25,462 nucleotides of DNA from positions 1 to 25,462 of the forward strand of contig NZ_QUET01000037.1 in assembly GCF_003478445.1 (NCBI RefSeq), read 5' to 3'. A model generated the notes under the pieces. The model saw only the letters and a list, made by a program, of their open reading frames with translations. It was not told the DNA's origin and made no database searches. Position numbers and translations under genes: made by a program. Every line of letters begins with the position of its first letter. The first letter of the stretch is position 1. This DNA comes from Roseburia sp. AM59-24XD (GTDB lineage Bacteria > Bacillota > Clostridia > Lachnospirales > Lachnospiraceae). Shown here in pieces: positions 18,717-25,462 of this stretch.

Positions 18717-18745
18717 CGGCTGCAGCAAAATTGCAGCCGTTTTTT
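18717..18745 (+). terminator. Intrinsic terminator of the trp operon
   Basis: A GC-rich eight-pair stem CGGCTGCA/TGCAGCCG (18717-18724 and 18732-18739) with a seven-base loop is followed by six T residues, 30 bases after trpA. It separates the trp genes from the cyclic-di-GMP block. Confidence 0.92.
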
Positions 18746-18772
18746 GATAGTATGGGAAAGTAAAAAACATTC

Positions 18773-18801
18773 TTCCTTTTTTATCCGAACGATGGTATAA
18801 T
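18773..18801 (+). promoter_or_regulatory. Possible promoter of the cyclic-di-GMP gene block
   Basis: A perfect TATAAT (18796-18801) lies between the trp terminator and the diguanylate cyclase. The -35 at the right distance, TTCCTT (18773-18778), is poor, so the promoter may need an activator. The roughly 85-base leader after it shows no riboswitch that I recognise. Confidence 0.5.
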
Positions 18802-18893
18802 TATATCATTAAGCTTTTATATGGAGAAGAGTACATTAGGAGAAGGCACAAATTACGGAAAATCACATACACAGAAAGGAAAAGACAGACGAT

Positions 18894-19955
18894 ATGTGGC
18901 AGAATTTAATAAGAACGCAGGTGATCGCGGTATCAGCGAAGATGGCAGCTGCGTTTGTGATTGCAGGACTGGTTGTGCTTGCAGTTGTACTTTGTGCGGG
19001 AATTGTATTTCTGGGGCTTCGTTATAAAAAAGTATATGAGGTGAAAGAACGCTATGATCTGATCGCAGCGCAGAGTGAATGTATCTGGCTTGATTACACA
19101 TTTTCTCCGCAGCATCTGGTAGTGACCGGCAGTATCGGACAGTTTACGGGATTTGACATGCTAGACTTCATGGGGGTGGAGGTCTATGATATTTATAACT
19201 GGGTGAATGAGGACATAACGCCGATCCGTTCCACAGTTCGCAGCTTTTTTGACAGTGGCGAGCAGTATTTCAAAACGGATCTTCTGATCAGACGGCTGGA
19301 TGATACATATGCATGGTACGCTCTTACGGGAACACTGGTGAAGCATGAGAAGACAGGCAGGAATAAGCGGTTTGTTGTTCGGATGGAGAACATTGATTCC
19401 AAGATGACGCAGGAAAAAGAGCTTACCGAGAAGGCAGAGAATGATCAGCTTACCGGCATCCTGAACAAGAAGACGATGGAAGAGCGGGTTAAAGCCCAGC
19501 TTGAGCATCGCGCGGGAAGCGGGAATCTTATATTCTTCATGATCGATCTCGATAATTTTAAGGATGTAAATGACACGCTGGGACATGTCTATGGAGATAA
19601 GGTGCTCACAGAAGCGGCAGAGAAGCTGAAGCAAGTATTTCCTGCCAAGGCACTGATCGGACGTCTTGGCGGCGATGAGTTCAGCGTGTGTGCATCCTTT
19701 GATGCATTTGACCTTGACAATCTGACCGAGTATATGACACAGAAAGGCGATAAGCTTTGTGACATTCTCAAGGAAGAGTATGTCATCGGTGACAAGAGTG
19801 TTCAGGTTTCGGCAAGTATCGGAATCGCATCCGCACCGGTGGACGGAGAGGATTTCTTAACGATCTATCAGAAGGCGGATAAGGCGTTGTATCTGTCAAA
19901 GCGTTCCGGCAAGAACCGGTACAATCTGTTTCAGCACAGTGCTGCAGACGAGTAG
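18894..19955 (+). CDS. Membrane-anchored diguanylate cyclase (GGDEF) with PAS-like sensor
   Basis: GGDEF enzymes make cyclic-di-GMP from two GTP. The 353-residue protein has one N-terminal membrane helix (about 15-43), a PAS-like region (about 52-170, from YDLIAAQSECIWLDY to VRMENIDSKMTQEK), a short coiled linker, and the GGDEF domain with NDQLTGILNKKTMEERV, MIDLDNFKDVNDTLGHVYGD and the active-site LGGDEF at residues 259-263. The catalytic residues are intact. The product-inhibition RxxD site that normally lies just before GGDEF is absent (Pro and Ala at those places), so feedback by that route is not expected. The ATG at 18894 is somewhat far from AAAGGA; an in-frame ATG at 18936 exists but would cut into the membrane segment. 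Two EAL-type genes follow. Confidence 0.92.
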   Translation: MWQNLIRTQVIAVSAKMAAAFVIAGLVVLAVVLCAGIVFLGLRYKKVYEVKERYDLIAAQSECIWLDYTFSPQHLVVTGSIGQFTGFDMLDFMGVEVYDIYNWVNEDITPIRSTVRSFFDSGEQYFKTDLLIRRLDDTYAWYALTGTLVKHEKTGRNKRFVVRMENIDSKMTQEKELTEKAENDQLTGILNKKTMEERVKAQLEHRAGSGNLIFFMIDLDNFKDVNDTLGHVYGDKVLTEAAEKLKQVFPAKALIGRLGGDEFSVCASFDAFDLDNLTEYMTQKGDKLCDILKEEYVIGDKSVQVSASIGIASAPVDGEDFLTIYQKADKALYLSKRSGKNRYNLFQHSAADE

Positions 19956-20005
19956 CAGGGCGGATCTTAATCGATTGAAGAAAGAAATGGCAGAAGGAGG
20001 AGCTC

Positions 20006-21919
20006 ATGAGGACTGAGTGTGCGTATGAAGTGGCAGCAGTGATCTTTCTCGCAGTGATCGCTGTCAGTTACAAGAAGAAAAACTGGCTGGATCTTTATAT
20101 GAACCGCTGTTTTGACCAGCTGCTTCGGGCCGGACTTCTGTTTACATTTCTTGATGTGGCAGTTCGTGTTCTGCGGGAATATATTTTTCCGGGTTCCTTT
20201 TATGTTTATAACTTAAGTTCAGTGATTCCGGCGGTTGCCATGATGGGGATCGCTATGCTTTATTTTCAGTACTGGCATGCGCTCAGTGGACACCGTCTTA
20301 TTCTTAAGAGCGTCCGGAGCCTCGAAATGATCCTTCCGGCTGCTGTTGTGACGATACTGGATGTGACCAGCCCGGTGACACATCTGATCTTTTATTATGA
20401 CCGGCAGGGACATTACCATGCAGGCAGCCTGGAGGCAATTGTTCTGATCGTTGTCAATATTTACTTTGCAGGGGCATGCTTTGTGGCATTCAGCAGGAAA
20501 ACGGGACTGTGGATACACAGAGGCATTTCCTGTCTGATATTATGCCTTGTGTTTGATCTGTCTGTGATTATTCAGTTTATTCTGATGAAGAACTCGATTC
20601 TTCTGATGTTTTATGCGATGGCATTTATGATCTTTGTGTGCTATCTGCTGTATCAGAATCTGGACCGCTATTCTGACCGGATCAGCGGCGGATTTTCCAG
20701 AGCGGGTTTCAGGAAGGTCATTCAGGAAAAGTTCAAGTACCGGCAGAGATTCAGCTGCCTGTTTATCACGATACAGAATTATCAGAACATTATGGGAATC
20801 TGCGAGGAGGATGAGCTTGCTGATGTTATGGGCGAGATCGGTGCTATTCTCCGGCGTTATGGCGGCAGACAGAATCAGTTTCATATTCATGGAGCGGATT
20901 TTGCGGTTTTGCAGAAACGTGAGGAAGAGAGTGTACAGCTTTATCAGGCGGTTGCGCAGATCCTTCCGTCAAAGGTTCGTATTCATAATAAGAGCATACC
21001 GATCTCCTATGGCTTTTATATGCTGACGCTCGACGAGGCGGCATATGATCAGGCGGAATTTTACAAGATGGTTGTCAGCATGAAGAAGATGCTTCGTGAC
21101 CAGCTTCACGACAGACAGCTCCTGCGTTATCAGGGAGAGGTCAAGCGGACCATCGATCTCGAGCTTCAGATCGCACGCATGCTTAAGAAAATTATGCAGG
21201 AGAAACGATGCGATGTATGTATCGTACCGATCGTTGATGCACATACCGGGCAGAGACATGCAGTGGAAGCAAAACTTTACATGCTTCGCGAGAACGGCAG
21301 ATGGATACCGGAGGGGGCAATCTGGGCAGTGGCAAAGGACATGGGCTATGTCAGAGAGCTTGGACGCATTACTCTGGAAAGTGCGATGGAGATGGCGATG
21401 CGCGAGAGAATTTTAGAGCATGGCTTTAAGAAGCTTGTCGTCAATGTGACACCGCTTCATATCAGTTCTGAAACAGTAGTGAGGGAGTACAGGTTTCTCT
21501 CTAAAAAGTATGAGTTTCCGCTCAATCGGTTATGTCTGGAAATGACCGAGGATATGAGTGTACCGTTTGAACGGCTCGAGCAGCATATTGCGCATCTGAT
21601 GGAGGAGGGTGTTACAGTGGTACTCGACAGCTATGGAGACAATGTCTGCAATCTGCAGGGAATCATGAAGATGCCATTTCGTGTTGTTAAGATCAGTGAG
21701 CATATGGTGGAAAGATATTGTCAGGGAGAGAGTGATGTTTTGGAATATCAGATCCAGATGCTTAGGGATAATGGCTGGGAGATCTGCCTGGAGGGCATTG
21801 AGGATCGGCAGCATTATGAGAAGGTAAAGAAGCTGGGAGAGATTTCCTATCTTCAGGGGAAGTATTACGGCGGTTTGATGAAACCGGAGCAGATACATAG
21901 TTACATGGAGGAAATGTGA
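20006..21919 (+). CDS. 7TM protein with degenerate GGDEF and degenerate EAL domains
   Basis: The 637-residue protein has about seven N-terminal membrane helices (to roughly 215), a middle domain at the place of a GGDEF domain but reading HGADFAV at the signature, and a C-terminal EAL-like domain. Compared with active cyclic-di-GMP phosphodiesterases it keeps the first Glu (E421 in VEAKL), Asn (VNVTP), Glu (LEMTED), Lys (VVKIS), Glu (LEGIED) and Gln (LQGKYYG). It has changed the DDFG motif to DSYG (D541, S542), lost the GTGYS loop, and has KIS for KID. It is probably not a normal phosphodiesterase and may be a receptor or a regulator of its partner. A strong AAGGAGG precedes the ATG. The next gene, a same-size paralogue, starts on its stop codon. 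Confidence 0.87.
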   Translation: MRTECAYEVAAVIFLAVIAVSYKKKNWLDLYMNRCFDQLLRAGLLFTFLDVAVRVLREYIFPGSFYVYNLSSVIPAVAMMGIAMLYFQYWHALSGHRLILKSVRSLEMILPAAVVTILDVTSPVTHLIFYYDRQGHYHAGSLEAIVLIVVNIYFAGACFVAFSRKTGLWIHRGISCLILCLVFDLSVIIQFILMKNSILLMFYAMAFMIFVCYLLYQNLDRYSDRISGGFSRAGFRKVIQEKFKYRQRFSCLFITIQNYQNIMGICEEDELADVMGEIGAILRRYGGRQNQFHIHGADFAVLQKREEESVQLYQAVAQILPSKVRIHNKSIPISYGFYMLTLDEAAYDQAEFYKMVVSMKKMLRDQLHDRQLLRYQGEVKRTIDLELQIARMLKKIMQEKRCDVCIVPIVDAHTGQRHAVEAKLYMLRENGRWIPEGAIWAVAKDMGYVRELGRITLESAMEMAMRERILEHGFKKLVVNVTPLHISSETVVREYRFLSKKYEFPLNRLCLEMTEDMSVPFERLEQHIAHLMEEGVTVVLDSYGDNVCNLQGIMKMPFRVVKISEHMVERYCQGESDVLEYQIQMLRDNGWEICLEGIEDRQHYEKVKKLGEISYLQGKYYGGLMKPEQIHSYMEEM

Positions 21920-23829
21920 TGGAGGTTCAGATACATTATGAGCTTGCGGCTCTGACATTTATGCTTGCCGCCACGCTGGTATTTTTTCGACAGAGACATT
22001 TACGGGTATACCGAAGCAGTCTGTTCTTCTGGCTGATGGCGCTGGGAGTCGTGACTGCTGTTTGTGATGTGTTCTGTGGAATTACAGATCTGAAGCAGAT
22101 TCCATTTACCGCCGGGATTGTCGCACATACTCTGCTTTTCATTGCATCGCTGGTGTATTCAATAGTCTATTCCATGTACGCCATGGAGCTTTTGCACCGG
22201 CTGGATTATATCCGTGACAGAAAGGTGTTATGGTGCATTCCGTTTGTAATTGGAATTATTCTGATCATGACCACCCCGTTTACTGGTGTTTTATATACCT
22301 ATGATGAGCAGGGAATGTATCACAGAGGTGTGGGCTTTTACAGCATTGCGCTGATCACTCTGCTGTATGTGATGGTACCGTGGATCCTGATGCGAAGAGT
22401 ATCCTTTGTGCCGCAGAAGACGAAGCGCTGGATCATTGCGATTCCCGTAGCGGTTGTTACAGCAAGGATCCTTCAGTATGTATTTTTTCCTCGTTATCTG
22501 TTCGCATATGCGGTCAACAGCGTTGTTTTGTTTTGTTGTTATCTGTTTCTTCAGAACTCCGACTATTATATGGATGAGGTGACTGGATTTTTCAAAATGC
22601 ACGGCTTTGAGGAAACCGTCCGTGAGAAGATGGTATATAAGGAGGAGTGCTCTGTACTGATCCTCCGTATTATCAACTATAATGCGATGACGGAGATGTA
22701 CGAGGATTCCAAGCTGACTGCGATCCAGGCGGCAATGGCGGAACTGATGCAGAGAGAATGCGGCGATCAGGATTTTTATCATATTGCGGCATCAACCTTT
22801 GCAATCATCCTTCCGAATGAGAAGGAGACGAAGGTAGTTCATCAGAGGCTTGTCGATGTGATGCCGAAGATATGGACGATCGATGGGGAAGAAATCGTTC
22901 ACGAATATTGTTTTTATGCCGTAAATATTCAGGACAGCTGTGATACGGTGGAGGAGCTGCTGCAGAGAATCGCCTATGCCAGATCGGATCATCCGGGATA
23001 TCATACGCCGGGAACGCTGATCCCGCTGACACATGATGCAGTCAAGCCAGCGGAGGAGAAGCAGATGGTTGCGGAGCTTGTGGAGCAGGCGGTCATCAAC
23101 GACAGCATTGAGATTTATTTTCAGCCGATCTATTCGTTGGAGAAGGGACGAGTTACGTCTCTGGAGGTGCTGTCACGACTGAAAGATAGGGATAAGAATT
23201 TTATCAATCCGGAGTTTTTCATTCATGTGGCGGAGGAGAACAGGGATATCATCCCACTCGGCGAACAGATATACCGTAAAGCCTGTATCTTTGCAACACA
23301 GAATCATATTTTTGAGATGGGAATTGATGATATCAACATTAACCTTTCGCCGGTACAGTGCTGTTACGAGGAACTGGCGCAGGATTTGATCCGGATTGCC
23401 GGTGAATACGGGATACCGATGACAAGAATGCACCTGGAGATTACCGAGAGTGGCATTATGGATAAGGAGGAGATCCGGGAGACACTGGAGACACTGCGGT
23501 CCTCCGGTGCCAAGATCGCATTGGATGATTTTGGAACCGGCTATTCCAATGTCGGTAGTATCGTGAGTCTGCCGGTGGATTATGTCAAGATCGACAAGAG
23601 TCTTGTGTGGTCCTATGGCAGGGGCGAGAACAAATATCTTGACCAGCTTGTACCGATGATCCATGCCGAGGGCAAACGGATCATATCGGAGGGAATCGAG
23701 ACGCAGGAGCATATCGATATTTTCAAGAGGTTAAAGGGTGATTTTCTGCAGGGCTATTTTTATTCCAAGCCCTTGCCGGAACGCGAATTTTTACAGTATC
23801 TGCGTGAAACAAACGGAATCAATGTATAG
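21919..23829 (+). CDS. 7TM cyclic-di-GMP phosphodiesterase (EAL) with degenerate GGDEF domain
   Basis: EAL domains hydrolyse cyclic-di-GMP to pGpG. The 636-residue protein again has about seven membrane helices at the N terminus, a GGDEF-like domain with no signature (AASTFAI at that place), and a C-terminal EAL domain with all catalytic positions: EVL (E416), NINLSP, LEITES, LDDFGTGYS (D536, D537), VKIDKS, SEGIET and LQGYFYSKP. It is therefore expected to be active. Its start ATG at 21919 shares one base with the previous stop (TGATG), with GGAGGAA just ahead, so translation is probably coupled; a GTG at 21916 is the longer option. The layout and length match the upstream degenerate protein, which points to an old tandem duplication. 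Confidence 0.92.
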   Translation: MEVQIHYELAALTFMLAATLVFFRQRHLRVYRSSLFFWLMALGVVTAVCDVFCGITDLKQIPFTAGIVAHTLLFIASLVYSIVYSMYAMELLHRLDYIRDRKVLWCIPFVIGIILIMTTPFTGVLYTYDEQGMYHRGVGFYSIALITLLYVMVPWILMRRVSFVPQKTKRWIIAIPVAVVTARILQYVFFPRYLFAYAVNSVVLFCCYLFLQNSDYYMDEVTGFFKMHGFEETVREKMVYKEECSVLILRIINYNAMTEMYEDSKLTAIQAAMAELMQRECGDQDFYHIAASTFAIILPNEKETKVVHQRLVDVMPKIWTIDGEEIVHEYCFYAVNIQDSCDTVEELLQRIAYARSDHPGYHTPGTLIPLTHDAVKPAEEKQMVAELVEQAVINDSIEIYFQPIYSLEKGRVTSLEVLSRLKDRDKNFINPEFFIHVAEENRDIIPLGEQIYRKACIFATQNHIFEMGIDDININLSPVQCCYEELAQDLIRIAGEYGIPMTRMHLEITESGIMDKEEIRETLETLRSSGAKIALDDFGTGYSNVGSIVSLPVDYVKIDKSLVWSYGRGENKYLDQLVPMIHAEGKRIISEGIETQEHIDIFKRLKGDFLQGYFYSKPLPEREFLQYLRETNGINV

Positions 23830-23850
23830 AAGAATATGGGGAGGATGATT

Positions 23851-25344
23851 ATGGAGACAATGAATGTATTGGCATTTGATCTGGGTGCCAGCAGCGGAAG
23901 AGGAATGCTTGCGAAGTTCGACGGAACGAAGATCACACTGGAGGAGGTACACCGTTTTCCGCACAACTTTTCTACATTAAACGGACGTGCTTACTGGAAC
24001 ATTGTTTCGCTTTATGAAGCAATGAAGGAGGGAATGCGCCTGTGCAAAGAGCCGTTGTCGGGGGTGGGCTTTGATACCTGGGGTGTCGACTGCGGTATGA
24101 TCGACCGCGAGGGCAATCTGCTCGGTATGCCGGGAAGCTACCGTGATGCAGCACTGGATGAGGAGAACATGAATGATGTACTCGCAAGTCTTGTGCCGGA
24201 GGAACAGGACAGGGACAAGGCAGTGAAAGCCGGAGAAAAGTATGCGTTTGAGCAGACGGGAATTGCGAGTCTTGCTTACAATACACTTTACAAGCTTTGT
24301 TATCTGAACAAGGCAATGCCTGAGCAGATGGCGGCGGCTGATAAGCTTTTGTTTATGCCAAACCTGATCGAGTATCTGTTTTCCGGTGTGGTGCACAGCG
24401 AATATTCCATTGCATCAACCTCGCAGCTGCTTGATATGAAGGAGAAGAAATGGGCGTCAGAGCTGATCCGGAAAGCGGGGATTGATCCGAAGCTTCTGGC
24501 ACCGCTTGATTATGCCGGAAAGGATCTCGGACCACTTCGTCCGGAGATTGCTAAGGAGGTTGGACAGGAGAATCTTCATATTCTGTCTGTATCAGGACAT
24601 GATACCGCATGTGCAGTGGCAGCCGTACCGGCAAGAGAAGAGGAATTTACTTTCCTGTCCAGCGGAACATGGTCTCTCATGGGGATTTCCGCCAAGACCA
24701 TGCTGACCGGGGAACAGGTTATCCGTGACAAGATCTCCAATGAGGGTACGTGGGACGGAGGCTACCGTCCGACCGTCAATATCATCGGACTCTGGCTGAA
24801 TCAGGAGCTTCGCCGCAGCTTTGAGCGCGAAGGCAAGAGCTACAGTTTTGCGCAGATGAATGAGATGGCGGCGGCAGAGAAGCCGCTGCAGAGCTTTATC
24901 CGCCCGGACGACTTTATGCAGCCGGGAGATTATCCGGAGAAGATTCGTGCCTACTGTGAGAAGACAGGTCAGCCGGTTCCGCAGACAGACGGAGCTCTGG
25001 TGCGCTGCGTCCTGGAGAGTCTTGCAATGCGTTATCGCCAGGTTTATCAGAGTCTGAAGCCCTATATTATCTGGGAGGAGAAGCTTTATATTGTTGGCGG
25101 CGGTGCACAGAATCAGGTACTCAACCAGTTTGCCGCCAATGCACTCGGAATCCCTGTTATTACCGGAGCAAGTGAAGCAACGGCAGTCGGTAATGTAATG
25201 GAACAGTTATATGCACTCGGCGCCTACAAGACACGCGCTGAGAAATGCGATATTCTTGCTGCTTCCTTCGAGACGGCGCAGTATCTGCCGCAGGATACCG
25301 GAGAGTGGGACGAAGCTTACCGTCGTTTTAATGACTTATATTGA
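23851..25344 (+). CDS. rhaB: Rhamnulokinase
   Basis: RhaB phosphorylates L-rhamnulose to rhamnulose-1-phosphate, the second step of L-rhamnose use. The protein is a FGGY-family sugar kinase of 497 residues. Phosphate-binding AFDLGASSGRGML opens the protein, followed by the rhamnulokinase-like GFDTWGVDCGMIDREGNLL and SYRD, SVSGHDTACAVAAVP, SSGTWSLMG, NEGTWDGGYRP and the C-terminal IVGGGAQNQ. I choose the ATG at 23851 because GGGGAGG (23838-23844) sits six bases ahead; ATGs at 23836 and 23845 overlap that site. It begins 21 bases after the EAL gene, so it may share its transcript, though the functional link is unclear. No other rhamnose genes are in the window. Confidence 0.92.
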   Translation: METMNVLAFDLGASSGRGMLAKFDGTKITLEEVHRFPHNFSTLNGRAYWNIVSLYEAMKEGMRLCKEPLSGVGFDTWGVDCGMIDREGNLLGMPGSYRDAALDEENMNDVLASLVPEEQDRDKAVKAGEKYAFEQTGIASLAYNTLYKLCYLNKAMPEQMAAADKLLFMPNLIEYLFSGVVHSEYSIASTSQLLDMKEKKWASELIRKAGIDPKLLAPLDYAGKDLGPLRPEIAKEVGQENLHILSVSGHDTACAVAAVPAREEEFTFLSSGTWSLMGISAKTMLTGEQVIRDKISNEGTWDGGYRPTVNIIGLWLNQELRRSFEREGKSYSFAQMNEMAAAEKPLQSFIRPDDFMQPGDYPEKIRAYCEKTGQPVPQTDGALVRCVLESLAMRYRQVYQSLKPYIIWEEKLYIVGGGAQNQVLNQFAANALGIPVITGASEATAVGNVMEQLYALGAYKTRAEKCDILAASFETAQYLPQDTGEWDEAYRRFNDLY

Positions 25345-25356
25345 ATATTGTAATTA

Positions 25357-25462
25357 ATCGAGTAGGAGGCGGTGACTAACCGCCGTCCTCTCACACCACC
25401 GTGCGTACCGTTCGGTACACGGCGGTTTCAATAGTTGACGTGCACAGACTGATAGGCTGTGG
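25357..25462 (-). mobile_element. 3' end of a group II intron (domains V and VI), partial
   Basis: Read on the minus strand the sequence has a long hairpin (25395-25426; arms containing CCGCCGTGTACC and GGTACGCACGGTGG, loop GAAC) that fits domain V. A second hairpin (about 25358-25390) has the arm GAGAGGA pairing with TCCTACTC around one bulged A, the classic domain VI branch point, and a GGCGG/CCGCC core. The intron would end in CGAT at 25357. The reverse transcriptase gene would lie beyond the right edge. The insertion is 12 bases after the rhaB stop and antisense to it. Confidence 0.85.

Noticed and set aside
18802..18893. Cyclic-di-GMP riboswitch in the leader of the diguanylate cyclase
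   Set aside because: No recognisable paired architecture of either known class, and the leader is short.

Overview
The window looks like chromosomal DNA from a Gram-positive anaerobe of the Clostridia, most likely a Lachnospiraceae gut bacterium. The reasons are: strong GGAGG-type ribosome binding sites, two tRNA-sensing T-box leaders, an LCP cell-wall ligase, an LtaS-type enzyme, 7TM GGDEF/EAL proteins of a kind common in that family, and the end of a bacterial group II intron. This placement is inferred from gene types, not from a database search.

Layout. Positions 1-5039 (minus strand) form one apparent operon, read right to left: a membrane priming sugar-phosphate transferase, an LCP-family glycopolymer transferase, a HAMP sensor histidine kinase and an OmpR-type response regulator. 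Together they look like a surface-polysaccharide or cell-envelope unit with its own two-component control. From about 5.1 kb everything is on the plus strand: a membrane-anchored HtrA protease, an LtaS-like sulfatase-fold phosphoglycerol transferase and a short-chain dehydrogenase (5181-9713). Next come ilvB-ilvN behind a promoter and a T-box leader whose specifier reads valine (GUA), then a complete-looking trpEGDCBA operon (without trpF) behind its own promoter and a T-box leader with a tryptophan (UGG) specifier. A terminator at 18717-18745 closes the trp operon.

After that is a cyclic-di-GMP block: a diguanylate cyclase with an intact GGDEF motif, then two tandem same-size 7TM proteins with degenerate GGDEF and C-terminal EAL domains. 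The first EAL domain has lost key residues and the second is intact. A rhamnulokinase gene follows closely. Twelve bases after its stop codon lies the 3' end (domains V and VI) of a group II intron on the opposite strand, which runs off the window.

Five conserved genes between 5.4 and 14.6 kb (htrA twice, the LtaS-like gene, ilvB, ilvN, trpG) are each interrupted by a shift equivalent to one missing base. Adding one base restores a family-typical protein in every case. I read these as probable sequencing or assembly deletions rather than true pseudogenes, but reads would have to decide.

I see no clearly novel defence or mobile system. The most interesting items are the paired active/degenerate EAL proteins, the cysteine-rich insert in the acetolactate synthase, the Glu in place of the catalytic Asp in TrpA, the missing trpF, and the two adjacent T-boxes whose tRNA-end contacts match their specifiers.
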